From positions 1,941,501 to 2,005,500 of the forward strand of contig NZ_JABMLK010000001.1 in assembly GCF_013394855.1 (NCBI RefSeq): a stretch of 64,000 nt of DNA, read 5' to 3'. The stretch's first letter is position 1, and the number at the start of each line of letters is the position of its first letter. This DNA is from Limnobaculum xujianqingii. Lineage in GTDB: Bacteria; Pseudomonadota; Gammaproteobacteria; Enterobacterales; Enterobacteriaceae. Below, piece by piece: positions 1 to 9,893 of this stretch. Both the position numbers and the translations under genes were made by a program. Under the pieces are notes generated by a model. That model was not told the origin of the DNA, did no database searches, and saw nothing but the letters and a program-made list of their open reading frames with translations.

Positions 1-1035
1 GAAGTAGTAGAAGAACATTTTGGTGTTGGCGCAGGTAAATTAATTACCCTATTGTATTTCTTCGCAATATATCCAATTCTGCTGGTTTATAGTGTTGCGA
101 TTACTAATACCGTGGACAGCTTCATTGTTCACCAATTAAATCTACCATCACCACCGCGTGCTATTTTATCTTTAATTCTGATTGTGGGATTAATGACAAT
201 TGTTCGCTTTGGTGAGCAGTTTATTGTTAAAGCAATGAGTATTCTGGTATTCCCATTCGTTGCCGTTCTGATGTTATTAGCTTTATATCTGATTCCAAAC
301 TGGAGCAGCGCAATATTCGAAACTGCCAGTCTGTCATCAACCGCTTCTGCAACCGGTAATGGTCTGTTAATGACTCTGTGGCTGGCAATTCCGGTCATGG
401 TGTTCTCTTTCAACCACTCACCAATTATCTCTGCATTTGCCGTCGCTAAGCGTGAAGAGTACGGTCAAAACGCAGAACGTAAATGTTCGCAAATTCTGGG
501 TCGCAGCCACATCATGATGGTTCTGACCGTTATGTTCTTCGTATTCAGTTGCGTACTGAGCCTGTCTCCTGCGGATCTGGCTGCTGCGAAAGCACAGAAC
601 ATTTCGATTCTGTCTTATCTGGCCAACCACTTTGATACTCCAATCATTGCTTATATCGCACCAGTGATTGCTTTCATTGCGATTACCAAATCATTCCTGG
701 GCCACTATCTGGGTGCTCGTGAAGGTTTCAACGGTATGGTCATTAAATCTCTGCGCGGTAAAGGCAAGAGTATCGAAATCAACAAACTGAACCGTATCAC
801 TGCACTGTTCATGTTAGTTACTACCTGGATCGTTGCAACACTGAACCCAAGCATTCTGGGTATGATTGAAACTCTGGGTGGCCCAATCATCGCCATGTTA
901 CTGTTCCTGATGCCGATGTATGCCATTCATAAAGTTCCCGCTATGCGTAAATACAGCGGTCACATCAGCAACGTGTTTGTCGTACTGATGGGTCTGATTT
1001 CTATGTCAGCCATTGTTTACAGCCTTATCAGCTAA
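1..1035 (+). CDS. sdaC: Serine/H+ symporter SdaC, 5'-truncated by the window edge
   Basis: Inner-membrane L-serine/proton symporter of the HAAAP (SdaC/TdcC) family. The frame is open from base 1, so about 85 N-terminal residues (by comparison with the 429-residue E. coli protein) lie outside the window and 344 residues are visible. The visible part is a run of hydrophobic membrane segments with SdaC-typical stretches such as SFNHSPIIS, AVAKREEYG and GHYLGAREGF, the last in a cytoplasmic loop before the final segments. It ends 33 bases before sdaB and is on the same strand, so serine uptake and deamination are probably co-transcribed. The close match to E. coli SdaC makes the call secure; only the start is unseen. 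Confidence 0.95.
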   Translation, partial: EVVEEHFGVGAGKLITLLYFFAIYPILLVYSVAITNTVDSFIVHQLNLPSPPRAILSLILIVGLMTIVRFGEQFIVKAMSILVFPFVAVLMLLALYLIPNWSSAIFETASLSSTASATGNGLLMTLWLAIPVMVFSFNHSPIISAFAVAKREEYGQNAERKCSQILGRSHIMMVLTVMFFVFSCVLSLSPADLAAAKAQNISILSYLANHFDTPIIAYIAPVIAFIAITKSFLGHYLGAREGFNGMVIKSLRGKGKSIEINKLNRITALFMLVTTWIVATLNPSILGMIETLGGPIIAMLLFLMPMYAIHKVPAMRKYSGHISNVFVVLMGLISMSAIVYSLIS

Positions 1036-1068
1036 CAGTCGTCCAACATGATGTTGTAAGGAGATTCC

Positions 1069-2436
1069 ATGATTAGCGTATTTGAAATTTTTAAAATTGG
1101 TATAGGTCCTTCCAGTTCCCATACAGTGGGTCCGATGGTAGCCGGTATCCGGTTTATTGAAGACCTGAAAAGTAAACAACTGGACAATCTGACCACCGAT
1201 ATTGTTGTTGATATCTACGGTTCTCTGTCACTGACAGGTAAAGGGCACCATACCGATATCGCGATCATCATGGGTCTGGCTGGCAACAAACCGGATACGG
1301 TAGAGGTCGACTCCATTCCTGGCTTTATTCAGCAGGTACATGAGACCGGCACCTTACCTATTCGCTGTGCTGACAATACGCTGCGTCGTGTTGGACTAAC
1401 GCTGAATTTCTCAGATAAGACGTTGCCGCTGCATGAAAATGGTCTGACGTTTCATGCTTACGACAACAATATTCTGCTCAGCAGCAAAACCTACTACTCT
1501 ACCGGCGGCGGTTTCGTGGTAGATGAAGAGAACTTTGGTAAGGAATCCACCGCTGAGGTGACAGTTCCTTACCCATTCTATTCAGCTAAAAACCTGCTTC
1601 GTCACTGCAAAGACAACTGTCTGTCCCTTTCTGCGGTAATGATGAAAAACGAAATTGCTCTGCACGGTAGAGAAGAGGTAGAGCGTTACATGGCGCTGGT
1701 ATGGGAAACCATGAAAGGCGCTATCCATCGTGGTATGAGTACAGAAGGTGTGTTGCCCGGCCCATTAAAGGTTCCGCGTCGGGCTTCTGCCCTGCACCGC
1801 ATACTACAAACTCATGACCGCTTATCCACCGATCCGATGACGGCGATGGACTGGGTCAACATGTTCGCCATGGCTGTAAGTGAAGAGAACGCCGCAGGTG
1901 GTCGCGTGGTTACTGCGCCAACCAACGGTGCTTGTGGCATCATTCCAGCGGTTCTGGCTTACTATGACCACTTCATTCAACCGGTTACACCGGAAGCTTA
2001 TACCCGTTATTTCCTGGCGGCTGGTGCGGTAGGATTACTGTATAAGATGAACGCCTCTATTTCTGGCGCGGAAGTAGGCTGTCAGGGTGAGATTGGCGTT
2101 GCCTGTTCAATGGCTTCTGCCGGTCTGGCTGAGCTACGGGGCGGTAGCCCGGAGAAAGTGTGTAATGCCGCAGAAATCGGTATGGAGCACAATCTGGGCC
2201 TAACCTGCGATCCGGTTGCCGGCCAGGTTCAGGTTCCTTGTATTGAGCGTAATGCTATCGCCGCAGTCAAAGCGATTAACTCTGCCAGCATGGCTATTCT
2301 GCGCACCAGTGAACCGCGTGTATCTCTGGATAAAGTTATCGAAACCATGTACGAGACCGGTAAAGATATGAACGCCAAATATCGTGAAACCTCTCGCGGT
2401 GGATTAGCCATTAAAGTGGCGCTGTGTGAGTCCTGA
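1069..2436 (+). CDS. sdaB: L-serine dehydratase (SdaB/SdaA type, iron-sulfur)
   Basis: Deaminates L-serine to pyruvate and ammonia in the cytoplasm using an oxygen-sensitive [4Fe-4S] cluster rather than PLP. The 455 residues match the single-chain enterobacterial enzymes. The N-terminal domain opens with the family block [13 protein letters not shown] and later GKGHHTDIA. The C-terminal catalytic domain carries the cysteines in [22 protein letters not shown] and [10 protein letters not shown] that include the cluster ligands in this family. A strong AAGGAG Shine-Dalgarno precedes the ATG. Linkage to sdaC supports SdaB over SdaA, though sequence alone barely separates the two. A terminator follows within 25 bases. 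Confidence 0.95.
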   Translation: MISVFEIFKIGIGPSSSHTVGPMVAGIRFIEDLKSKQLDNLTTDIVVDIYGSLSLTGKGHHTDIAIIMGLAGNKPDTVEVDSIPGFIQQVHETGTLPIRCADNTLRRVGLTLNFSDKTLPLHENGLTFHAYDNNILLSSKTYYSTGGGFVVDEENFGKESTAEVTVPYPFYSAKNLLRHCKDNCLSLSAVMMKNEIALHGREEVERYMALVWETMKGAIHRGMSTEGVLPGPLKVPRRASALHRILQTHDRLSTDPMTAMDWVNMFAMAVSEENAAGGRVVTAPTNGACGIIPAVLAYYDHFIQPVTPEAYTRYFLAAGAVGLLYKMNASISGAEVGCQGEIGVACSMASAGLAELRGGSPEKVCNAAEIGMEHNLGLTCDPVAGQVQVPCIERNAIAAVKAINSASMAILRTSEPRVSLDKVIETMYETGKDMNAKYRETSRGGLAIKVALCES

Positions 2437-2457
2437 TAAGAACTAAATTCTGATAAT

Positions 2458-2500
2458 AAATATCCCCTGTCCGGCCCAACCGAACAGGGGATATTTTTTT
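2458..2500 (+). terminator. Rho-independent terminator of sdaCB
   Basis: Inverted repeat with arms ATATCCCCTGT and ACAGGGGATAT around a 13-base loop, followed directly by a run of seven T. The opposite strand has an A/T-rich flank, so it may also serve the convergent XRE gene. Confidence 0.9.
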
Positions 2501-2528
2501 GTCTGTTGAAATGTTCTGAAGTAACGCG

Positions 2529-2969
2529 CTATTTCTTTTCCGGTTTAAACCACGGCCAGACCACATTACTTTTGGCTGCCAGGGTATACCAGTTGCTGTC
2601 GTCCTGTGGCACGTTTGACTCCAGCCCTGCGGGGTTCTTCTCCCCTTCGCTTTCACTTTCACCGCTCTTTTTGCGGATACGTACCGGTGCTTTTTCCGCA
2701 TCAGGGGTGATCTGAGCGTTAAATGCCCTGACCTCAGAATCAAATAAGATCCCTTCCAGCTGATGCAGGCGATCTAAACCACGAAGGATGCCAATCAACG
2801 TACTTAGCGTAACGGCTTCCCCCATTTCTACGCGTTTGATAGTAGCGATGCCTACCTGCGCTCGTTCTGCCAGCTCAATCTGAGATAACCGCATGGCAAT
2901 ACGCGTCTCTTTAATTCTGCGGCAAAGCTCAGAAATGATTTCGCTATCGGATACGGTATTAAATTTCAT
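2529..2969 (-). CDS. XRE-family helix-turn-helix transcriptional regulator
   Basis: Cytoplasmic DNA-binding protein of 146 residues. An XRE/Cro-type HTH lies at about residues 16-65 (segments RLSQIELAERAQVG and ATIKRVEMGE). The C-terminal half is polar, with a Lys/Glu/Ser-rich linker around residues 90-115 and an aromatic tail (NWYTLAAKSNVVWPWF). Such architectures occur as HipB-like antitoxins and as solo regulators; no toxin gene lies beside it, so its target is unknown. It stands alone, convergent with sdaB. Confidence 0.75.
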   Translation of the reverse strand: MKFNTVSDSEIISELCRRIKETRIAMRLSQIELAERAQVGIATIKRVEMGEAVTLSTLIGILRGLDRLHQLEGILFDSEVRAFNAQITPDAEKAPVRIRKKSGESESEGEKNPAGLESNVPQDDSNWYTLAAKSNVVWPWFKPEKK

Positions 2970-3133
2970 GGCTGTACCTGATGTGTTGCAATTGTCTGTT
3001 GCTATTATACCTACTAACTATGGTGTTATATAAAATGATTTGAATGAATGTGATCTTCCCCCTGCCAGAACGCGTCTTCTCTGGACATAATGCGAATTCA
3101 CGGTAGAAGGATAATCACTGCTAACAACGATAA

Positions 3134-3844
3134 TTATAGTTCACGGCAGGCTTTCAGGCTCAGCTTTTGCTTGCCGTTGCTGTCAAAGTTGGCTTCACTC
3201 AGCCAGCGTTCCATACCGGCCTTAATTACCGGCCATTCGCTATCCAGGATAGAAAACCATGCGGTATCACGAGTGCGCTGTTTATACACCACCGCCTGAC
3301 GGAAAATACCTTCAAAAGTAAAACCCAAACGCTGTGCTGCGGCACGAGAAGGCGCATTGAGGTTATCGCATTTCCACTCATAGCGGCGGTATGCCAACTT
3401 ATCAAAGGCATAACACATCAGCAAATACTGTGCTTCGGTAGCAATACGGGTTTGTTTTAGCAACGGGGAAAAGGTGACATGCCCTACTTCCATCACGCCG
3501 TTGACTTTATCGATACGCATCAAAGCAATTGTGCCTACTGCACGATTCGTTGCCTGATCGATAATGGCAAAATGCAATGGATCGGTGGTGCTGGAGGCTT
3601 GCTCTACGTGTTGAAAATACAGTGCCCGATCGTTAAAAGGACCATAGGCCATATAGGTCCAGTCACGGCCATCAGGGGCCTGACTAAAAGCATGAAACAA
3701 ATCTGCGGCATGGCGTGCAGCCTGTAACGGCTCCAGACGGCAATACTCGCCAACTAATTCAAGGCGCTGTGGATGCTGACGCGGTTGCCAGTCTGTAAGT
3801 GTTTCACCAACGGGTTGTTGATACTGGTTGAAAGTGTGGGACAC
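3134..3844 (-). CDS. GNAT-family N-acetyltransferase, RimJ/RimL type
   Basis: Acetyl-CoA-dependent N-acetyltransferase, 236 residues. Typical features of the RimJ/L subfamily are the opening RLELVGEYCRLEPL, the strand AVGTIALMRID, the VGHVTFSPLLKQTRIATEA acetyl-CoA-binding region, and YRRYEWKCDNLNAPSRAAAQRLGFTFEG-like elements that mark the last helices and strand. The start is GTG at 3844: AAGGAG lies seven bases upstream and no better ATG is near. The substrate is not predictable; relatives act on ribosomal protein N-termini, polyamines or small molecules. It stands alone. Confidence 0.8.
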   Translation of the reverse strand: MSHTFNQYQQPVGETLTDWQPRQHPQRLELVGEYCRLEPLQAARHAADLFHAFSQAPDGRDWTYMAYGPFNDRALYFQHVEQASSTTDPLHFAIIDQATNRAVGTIALMRIDKVNGVMEVGHVTFSPLLKQTRIATEAQYLLMCYAFDKLAYRRYEWKCDNLNAPSRAAAQRLGFTFEGIFRQAVVYKQRTRDTAWFSILDSEWPVIKAGMERWLSEANFDSNGKQKLSLKACREL

Positions 3845-3944
3845 AGAAAGACTCCTTCGGTGTGAATTAGTGTTTTTATTACTTTAACCGCAGGAGGCAA
3901 CAATAGTAAGAGCCGATGAATGAATTTTTAACTCATCATCAAAA

Positions 3945-3990
3945 GCAAAAAAAAAAGAAAAACCGCCAGCATGGAAAAATACTGACGGTT
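3945..3990 (-). terminator. Rho-independent terminator after uxaA
   Basis: On the minus strand an imperfect nine-pair stem (AACCGTCAG / CTGGCGGTT) is followed by a long T-rich run, seen as a poly-A tract at 3945-3960 on the plus strand. It lies about 40 bases after the uxaA stop. Confidence 0.85.
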
Positions 3991-4032
3991 AACAGAGGCA
4001 ACAACCGTGAATCATCTATTCAGGTGAGCACC

Positions 4033-5523
4033 TTACAGCGTTACGCCACTCTTAAAAATGGCCAGTTCACGGAAGTCATTCACTTCATTACAGGTTAGCT
4101 TACCGTTGACCACGCTAACGGTGTAATCAATAAATTGGCTCAACAGCTCATCCATCGATACGCCATACAGCAACTGTCCGGCATCAAAATCAATCCAGTG
4201 AGGCTTTTTCGCCGCCAGTTCGCTGTTGGTTGCCAGCTTCATCGTTGGTACAAAACCACCATAAGGTGTGCCGCGACCGGTAGAAAACAGCACCATGTTA
4301 CAACCCGCACCGGCCAAAGCACTGGTTGCTACCGCATCATTACCCGGTGCGCTTAACAGGTTTAAACCTGACACTTTCAGGCGCTCGCCGTACTTAAGCA
4401 CATCAACCACCTGACTGCTACCCGCTTTTTGAGTACAACCCAGCGATTTTTCTTCCAGTGTGGAAATCCCACCGGCTTTATTTCCCGGCGACGGGTTTTC
4501 ATAAATCGGTTGCTGATGAGCAATAAAATAGCTTTTGAAATCGTTAATCATGCTGACAGTTTTCTCAAAGGTCAGCTCATCGCGGCAATGGTTCATCAGC
4601 GCCTGCTCAGCACCAAACATCTCTGGTACTTCAGTGAGTACCGTAGTTCCTCCATGGGCAATCAGAAAATCAGAAAAGCGCCCCAGTAGAGGGTTAGCCG
4701 TAATTCCCGACAGCCCATCAGAACCACCACACTCAAGGCCAAAGCGAACTTCACTCAGCCTGCCCGGTTGACGGCGATCGTGGCGCATTGACTGATACAG
4801 CTCATTGAGAAACTCAACTCCGGCTTCCACTTCATCATCATACTTCTGGCAGACCATAAAACGAGTTCGTGACTCATCCACGTCACCCAAAGTACGGCGA
4901 AACTCATCTACCTGATTATTCTCGCAGCCCAATCCAACCACTAAAACTGCACCGGCATTAGGATGGCGCACCATATTCTGCAACATCGTCCGGGTATTTT
5001 GATGGTCATCACCTAGCTGAGAGCAGCCAAAAGGATGGTTAAACAGATAGATACCATCAATATCGTTTAAATCGCCATGTTGTTGTTTAAAGCGAGTCAG
5101 GATCTGGCGGGCAATACCGTTCACGCAACCAACCGTTGGAATAATCCACAGTTCATTGCGGATCCCTATCTGACCATGGCTACGGCGGTAAATCTCCACC
5201 TCAGGATCTGCCAGACGGGAAGAGAGTGAAACCGCCACCGGATGATACTGATAATTATCCAGCTCGCCCAAATTGGTTTTAAGATTTTGCGAATGCACAT
5301 GCTCACCGACCGCAATCGGCTGTAAAGCATGACCGATAGGCAGACCGTACTTCATGACCTGACCATCAGTGGCAATCGCTTCAAGCGCAAACTTATGCCC
5401 CCTGCTGACCGGCTGTTTAAGTATCACCGTTTGCCCATCAACATCAACGCTAGCCCCATCCATTAAATCCTGTAGCGCGACGGCAACATTGTCAGCAGGA
5501 TGAATTTTTATAATTTGTTTCAT
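4033..5523 (-). CDS. uxaA: Altronate dehydratase UxaA
   Basis: Dehydrates D-altronate to 2-keto-3-deoxygluconate, the last galacturonate-specific step before KDG kinase. The 496 residues equal the family length. An N-terminal SAF-type domain (about residues 1-90, with HPADNVAVALQDL and GHKFALEAI) is followed by the large catalytic domain, with VGCVNGIAR, FNHPFGCSQLGDDH, GLGCENNQ and LECGGSDGLSGITANP. The cysteines and histidines in these blocks are the probable metal ligands. It is the third gene of uxaC-uxaB-uxaA, 19 bases behind uxaB, and is followed by a terminator. Regulation is presumably by ExuR through the site upstream of uxaC. Confidence 0.95.
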   Translation of the reverse strand: MKQIIKIHPADNVAVALQDLMDGASVDVDGQTVILKQPVSRGHKFALEAIATDGQVMKYGLPIGHALQPIAVGEHVHSQNLKTNLGELDNYQYHPVAVSLSSRLADPEVEIYRRSHGQIGIRNELWIIPTVGCVNGIARQILTRFKQQHGDLNDIDGIYLFNHPFGCSQLGDDHQNTRTMLQNMVRHPNAGAVLVVGLGCENNQVDEFRRTLGDVDESRTRFMVCQKYDDEVEAGVEFLNELYQSMRHDRRQPGRLSEVRFGLECGGSDGLSGITANPLLGRFSDFLIAHGGTTVLTEVPEMFGAEQALMNHCRDELTFEKTVSMINDFKSYFIAHQQPIYENPSPGNKAGGISTLEEKSLGCTQKAGSSQVVDVLKYGERLKVSGLNLLSAPGNDAVATSALAGAGCNMVLFSTGRGTPYGGFVPTMKLATNSELAAKKPHWIDFDAGQLLYGVSMDELLSQFIDYTVSVVNGKLTCNEVNDFRELAIFKSGVTL

Positions 5524-5542
5524 AGTTGATCCTGACTGTCGG

Positions 5543-7003
5543 TCATTGGCTAAAACAGTATTGATTTAGCGCGGCTCTCATACCGTTTTCCTGAATAGCC
5601 TGAAGCTGGGTGGTCACCAATGGCACCAGACCGGGAATAGCGGTTAAATCCTGTTCCCAATGCGCTGTTTGAGACAGTACATCGCCAACCAGCTCCATCA
5701 GAGAAATTTCCCCGGCCTGCTGCTGCGACCAAAGTTTGGCATAGCGAGTTAACCAAACTTCGTCATCCTGTAATGGCGTTATCTCGTCACCACGTTTGCC
5801 CGTATAAAAGGCAATCAGTGCCGCCAGAGCAAAAGTAAGATGCATCGGTAACTTTCCATACTGACGCTGATATTCCACCAACTGAGGCAAAATACGGGTA
5901 CGGTACTTGGTCATTCCATTCAGGGAAATAGACAGTAGTTGATGCTGAATAAAGGGATTTCGGAATCGGCTAATCACCGCATAAGCAAATGAGTTCAGCT
6001 GTTCTTTGGGTAGTGACAGCACCGGAACAATTTCATTAAAAATAGTTTGTTCCACGAAGCGATTGATTTGCTCGTCATCCATTGCCTGACCGACATAATC
6101 CAGACCAGCCAGATAAGCAACCGGCACCAGAGCCGTATGAGCACCGTTCAGAATCGCGACTTTGCGCTCTTTGTAAGGTTTAATATCGTCGACAATCAGG
6201 ATATTCAGTTGCAGCTTATCCAGACACAGCGTCTGCTCCAGCCAGCGAGGCCCCTGAATCACAAACAGGTAGAAGTGCTCGGCGGTATCCAGAAAGCTAT
6301 CCTGATAGCCCAGTTCTTGTTGTAATGCATCCACTTCATTACGTGGATAACCGGTAACGATCCGATCAACCAGCGTTGAGCAGAAAGTATTATGCTGTTC
6401 AAGCCAGAGAACAAATGCCGCAGGCAGTTGCCACTGAGTCGCATAGCGCAATACTAATTCACGCAAGGCATCGCCGTTATAATCAATCAGCTCGCAGGGA
6501 ATCAGAATCCAGCCTTTATCCGCCGCACCATCAAAACAGGTAAAGCGCTCATACAGCAAACGAGTCAGCTTAGCCGGATAACTGGCCGGAGGCGCATCAT
6601 CCAGTTTATCGTCAGGATTAAAACTGATACCGGCTTCGGTGGTATTAGAGAAGACGATCCGGATGTTTTCATCTCGTGCCAACGCCAGATACTCATCAAA
6701 CTGCTGATAAACGTTAATCTCACGGTTAACCGAGCGAATTAAACGGGTTTCCCGAACGGTTTCCCCTTGCTCGTTCAGCCCTCGAATAATCGTGGTATAC
6801 AGACCATTCTGAGTATCCAGCGAAGGCGGAAAATCACTATCAATAGGACGAACCACCACAACACCGGCATTCAGGTCGGTGTTTTCATTTAATAAATCAA
6901 TTTGCCAGTCAATAAAGGCGCGTAAAAAATTCCCTTCACCAAATTGAATAATCTTATCCGGGTATTGAGGGCCGGGGAAATTCTGACGGTTTAAATTCTG
7001 CAT
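5543..7003 (-). CDS. uxaB: Tagaturonate reductase (altronate oxidoreductase) UxaB
   Basis: NADH-dependent reduction of D-tagaturonate to D-altronate. At 486 residues it is a full-length member of the mannitol dehydrogenase/polyol-specific long-chain dehydrogenase family. The Rossmann-fold entry [17 protein letters not shown] is at about residues 18-34, and the family signature region with the catalytic lysine ([19 protein letters not shown]) is at about residues 270-290. It lies between uxaC and uxaA on the same strand. Substrate choice over UxuB (fructuronate reductase) rests on linkage to uxaA and uxaC. Confidence 0.95.
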   Translation of the reverse strand: MQNLNRQNFPGPQYPDKIIQFGEGNFLRAFIDWQIDLLNENTDLNAGVVVVRPIDSDFPPSLDTQNGLYTTIIRGLNEQGETVRETRLIRSVNREINVYQQFDEYLALARDENIRIVFSNTTEAGISFNPDDKLDDAPPASYPAKLTRLLYERFTCFDGAADKGWILIPCELIDYNGDALRELVLRYATQWQLPAAFVLWLEQHNTFCSTLVDRIVTGYPRNEVDALQQELGYQDSFLDTAEHFYLFVIQGPRWLEQTLCLDKLQLNILIVDDIKPYKERKVAILNGAHTALVPVAYLAGLDYVGQAMDDEQINRFVEQTIFNEIVPVLSLPKEQLNSFAYAVISRFRNPFIQHQLLSISLNGMTKYRTRILPQLVEYQRQYGKLPMHLTFALAALIAFYTGKRGDEITPLQDDEVWLTRYAKLWSQQQAGEISLMELVGDVLSQTAHWEQDLTAIPGLVPLVTTQLQAIQENGMRAALNQYCFSQ

Positions 7004-7034
7004 AGTTTTACCCTAATTCTATTAACCGATGGGA

Positions 7035-7054
7035 GGAGAGCGTTACAGCTCTCC
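7035..7054 (-). other. Intercistronic stem-loop between uxaC and uxaB
   Basis: Perfect seven-pair stem GGAGAGC / GCTCTCC with a six-base loop, in the gap between uxaC and uxaB. There is no U run, so it is more likely an mRNA-processing or stability element than a terminator. Confidence 0.4.
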
Positions 7055-7097
7055 TTCTGATTACGGGTGAAAAGTCCAATATGGACAGGCGATGGCA

Positions 7098-8510
7098 TTA
7101 CTCAAGCTCAATGGCGAAATAGCGTTTAGCGTTGTCAAAACAGATGTTTTTCACCATCTCACCCAGCAGTTGAATATCTGCCGGTGCTTCGCCATCGGCC
7201 ACCCAGCGCCCCATCATCTGGCACAAAATACGGCGGAAATACTCATGGCGGGTATAGGAGAGGAAACTGCGGCTGTCAGTCAGCATGCCAACAAAGTGGC
7301 TCAGCAATCCCAACTGGCTAAGCTGTACCATCTGGCGCTGCATGCCGTCTTTCTGGTCGTTAAACCACCAGCCGGAACCAAACTGCATCTTGCCCGGAAT
7401 GCCTTCCTGCTGGAAGTTACCGCACATGGTGGCCAGTACTTCGTTATCACGAGGATTCAGGCAATAGAGAATAGTTTTCGGCAGCGCATTATTCGCCGCC
7501 TGGGCATTGAGTAAACGCGACAATGGCAAGGCCACAGGCGCATCGTGAATGGAGTCAAAACCGGTATCCGGCCCTAAGCGTTGCAACATGAAGGCATTAT
7601 TGTTACGCAGCGCGCCAATATGGTACTGCTGCACCCACTGGCGTTGATGGTATTGGCTACCTAAAAACAGCAGTACGCCGGTTTTAAACTGAGCAACCTC
7701 TTCTATAGATGGTGCCTGCCCATGAAGCGCACGGGCCAGAATTCCATCCAATGTTACTTCATCCGCTTGTTGGTATAGCACTTCATCCAGTGCATGGTCA
7801 GCGATACGACAGCCGTGTGCGGCAAAATGGTCCAGACGTTTGTTCAGAGCATCACAGAGATCGCTAAAGCGATGAATGGGGTTATCTGCCACCGCTTCAA
7901 GACGATGGATATATTCAACAAATCCCGGGGAATCAATATTAAACGCTTTGTCCGGACGCCAGCTTGGCAATACCTTAATGTTAAAACTGCTGTCCTGAGC
8001 AATAGTTTTGTGATGCTCCAGTGAATCTATCGGGTCATCTGTGGTTCCTGCCATTTTGACATTCATTTGTTGCATGATGCCGCGGGCAGAAAAGCACTCT
8101 TGCTCCAGCAGTTGATTACAGCGGTTCCATAATTCATCGGCAGTTGATGAAGAAAGCAGTACGCCAGTGATACCAAATGGGCGGCGCAGTTCCAGATGAG
8201 TCCAGTGGTAGAGTGGATTGCCAATAGTATGGGGAACGGTAGCGGCCCAGGCTTTAAACTTCTCAAGGTCTGGTGCATCACCGGTACACAAGCGCTCTGC
8301 TACTCCGTGAGTACGCATAGCTCGCCACTTGTAATGGTCTCCCTTCAACCAGATGTCATATAGGTTTTTAAATTTGTAGTCGTTGGCTATTTGCTCTGGT
8401 GGCAGATGGCAATGGTAGTCAAAAATTGGCTGTTCTGCCGCGTAGCCGTGGTATAGCTGACGGGCGAACTCGGTATCCAGTAAAAAATCTTCGGTTAAAA
8501 ATTGAGACAT
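7098..8510 (-). CDS. uxaC: Glucuronate/galacturonate isomerase UxaC
   Basis: Isomerises D-glucuronate to D-fructuronate and D-galacturonate to D-tagaturonate. The 470 residues match the amidohydrolase-superfamily UxaC length. N-terminal [32 protein letters not shown] sequence contains the metal-binding Hx[14 protein letters not shown] and the C-terminal [18 protein letters not shown] are also characteristic. First gene of uxaCBA. Its promoter region is shared with the divergent TRAP transporter and carries a probable ExuR operator and a possible CRP site. Confidence 0.96.
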   Translation of the reverse strand: MSQFLTEDFLLDTEFARQLYHGYAAEQPIFDYHCHLPPEQIANDYKFKNLYDIWLKGDHYKWRAMRTHGVAERLCTGDAPDLEKFKAWAATVPHTIGNPLYHWTHLELRRPFGITGVLLSSSTADELWNRCNQLLEQECFSARGIMQQMNVKMAGTTDDPIDSLEHHKTIAQDSSFNIKVLPSWRPDKAFNIDSPGFVEYIHRLEAVADNPIHRFSDLCDALNKRLDHFAAHGCRIADHALDEVLYQQADEVTLDGILARALHGQAPSIEEVAQFKTGVLLFLGSQYHQRQWVQQYHIGALRNNNAFMLQRLGPDTGFDSIHDAPVALPLSRLLNAQAANNALPKTILYCLNPRDNEVLATMCGNFQQEGIPGKMQFGSGWWFNDQKDGMQRQMVQLSQLGLLSHFVGMLTDSRSFLSYTRHEYFRRILCQMMGRWVADGEAPADIQLLGEMVKNICFDNAKRYFAIELE

Positions 8511-8558
8511 GGAATGATTTCCTTAGTCAGAGTGATTCGCTGTTTATATCATTCTATA

Positions 8559-8575
8559 AGTTGTTATACCAATAT
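8559..8575. promoter_or_regulatory. Probable ExuR/UxuR operator
   Basis: The core TTGTTATACCAA differs by one base from the palindromic hexuronate-regulator core TTGGTATACCAA. It sits about 50 bases upstream of uxaC, where ExuR binding would block transcription. An exuR gene is in the same locus. Confidence 0.6.
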
Positions 8576-8711
8576 CAAAGTGAGTTAGATCTCATTTTTG
8601 CAATCTTCACCTTTTTACAGCCTGTCACATACCTTACCCTGTCTGAAAATTGCTGACAAACCCTGATGTGAACTAGTGATTACAAAATGTTATCCATAAT
8701 ATTCTGGTTTT

Positions 8712-8727
8712 TGTGATATACCTCAAC
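8712..8727. promoter_or_regulatory. CRP-like site upstream of the TRAP transporter
   Basis: TGTGA-N6-TCAAC compared with the consensus TGTGA-N6-TCACA: one perfect half site and a partial second half, about 110 bases upstream of dctP. Catabolite control of hexuronate genes is known in enterics. Confidence 0.45.
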
Positions 8728-8828
8728 CAAGAAAGATGTATGACAGGTTAACATAAGCTATCAACCAAAAAACATATTAATACCTTTGGCTCTACCTTAA
8801 ACCTCCACTCAAAAAAGGAATAAGAAGG

Positions 8829-9818
8829 ATGAAACTAAAACCACTATTAGCGAGTCTTTGCATTTCAGTACCGCTGATGATGACCTCGATGAGCACTGTC
8901 GCGGTTGAAAAAATCACACTGAAGCTGGCTCATAATCTGGATCAGGAACATGTGGTTCATAAAGCGCTGGATCAGATGGCAAAAGAGATACAAGAAGAGT
9001 CTGGCGGTAAGATGCGCGTACGTATCTATCCAAACGGTCAGATGGGTGGCCCACGTGAAACCATCGAAATGATGCAAAACGGTGCGCTGGATATGACCAA
9101 AGGTAGCGCCAGTGAAATGGAACCATTTGCCAGCGCATTCTCCGTATTTAGCCTGCCATACCTGTTTAAAGATGACGCTCACTTTAAACGTGTTCTTTAC
9201 GGACCGGTTGGTCAGGAACTGATGAAACAGACAGACAGCAAAGGATTTGTAGCTATCGCCGCTTACGTGGCAGGAACGCGTAGCTTCTATGCTAAAAAGC
9301 CAATTAACTCTCCGGCTGATATGAAAGGCATGAAAATCCGCGTGGTATCTACCCCAACCACCAATAAAATCATCGAGCTGTTAGGCGCCTCACCGGCACC
9401 AATTCCTTTCGGTGAAGTGTATACCGCCCTGCAACAAGGGGTTATTGACGGCGCAGAAAATAACGAACCTTCTTATTTCCAGACTCGCCATGTTGAAGTA
9501 GCCAAATTCTATACCGAAGACCAGCACACCAGCGTACCTGACTATTTGGTTATCGCTTCTAAAGTCTGGAATGGTATGAGTGATGAACAGCGTGCCATTA
9601 TCACTAAAGCGGCCCGCAATTCCGAAGTATATCAGCAGAAGTTATGGGACGAAGAAGTCACCAACTCACGTAATAAAGCACAGGAACTGGGAGCGACCTT
9701 TATCACGGTTGATAAAACGCCATTCCGTGAAGCATTAAGCCCGCTGTATGACGATTTCAGAAAAGATGCCAATGTGGCGGAATGGATGACCAAAATCGAA
9801 GGCGAAGCGAATAAGTAA
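8829..9818 (+). CDS. TRAP transporter substrate-binding protein (DctP family), probable hexuronate binding
   Basis: Periplasmic binding protein of a tripartite ATP-independent transporter. A signal peptide covers about residues 1-26 (MKLKPLLASLCISVPLMM...TVAVEK). The mature protein has DctP hallmarks: LAHNLDQEHVVHKAL, PNGQMGGPRETIEMMQNGALDM, and the block MKGMKIRVVSTPTTN-KIIELLGA-PFGEVYTALQQGVIDGAEN, whose arginine in KIRV normally binds the substrate carboxylate. 329 residues is typical. It lies between uxaCBA and exuR, so glucuronate or galacturonate is the inferred ligand. A terminator-like hairpin follows it and may raise its expression over the membrane subunits. Confidence 0.9.
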   Translation: MKLKPLLASLCISVPLMMTSMSTVAVEKITLKLAHNLDQEHVVHKALDQMAKEIQEESGGKMRVRIYPNGQMGGPRETIEMMQNGALDMTKGSASEMEPFASAFSVFSLPYLFKDDAHFKRVLYGPVGQELMKQTDSKGFVAIAAYVAGTRSFYAKKPINSPADMKGMKIRVVSTPTTNKIIELLGASPAPIPFGEVYTALQQGVIDGAENNEPSYFQTRHVEVAKFYTEDQHTSVPDYLVIASKVWNGMSDEQRAIITKAARNSEVYQQKLWDEEVTNSRNKAQELGATFITVDKTPFREALSPLYDDFRKDANVAEWMTKIEGEANK

Positions 9819-9831
9819 TATTTTTCCAATG

Positions 9832-9880
9832 GCGGTGCTGAAGGGGTTGATAAATACCGTTGTTCAGCCCGCTATTTTTA
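9832..9880 (+). terminator. Attenuating hairpin between the binding protein and membrane subunits
   Basis: Arms GCGGTGCTGAA and TTCAGCCCGC form an imperfect stem around a ~20-base loop, followed by TATTTTTA. A leaky terminator here would give excess binding protein over the permease, a common arrangement in TRAP operons. Confidence 0.5.
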
Positions 9881-9893
9881 TGGAACAAACAAC

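Larger units (their letters stand above)
8511..8828. promoter_or_regulatory. Divergent control region between uxaC and the TRAP transporter
   Basis: 318 bases without a gene between two divergently transcribed hexuronate units. It contains the ExuR/UxuR-like site at 8559-8575 and a CRP-like site at 8712-8727, both described separately. The dctP start is preceded by AAAAAAGGA-type Shine-Dalgarno sequence. Confidence 0.7.

Noticed and set aside
3916..4098. Plus-strand ORF beginning MNEFLTHHQKQKKKKN
   Set aside because: It spans the uxaA terminator and reads its poly-A tract as lysines, and overlaps the 3' end of uxaA. No family resemblance.
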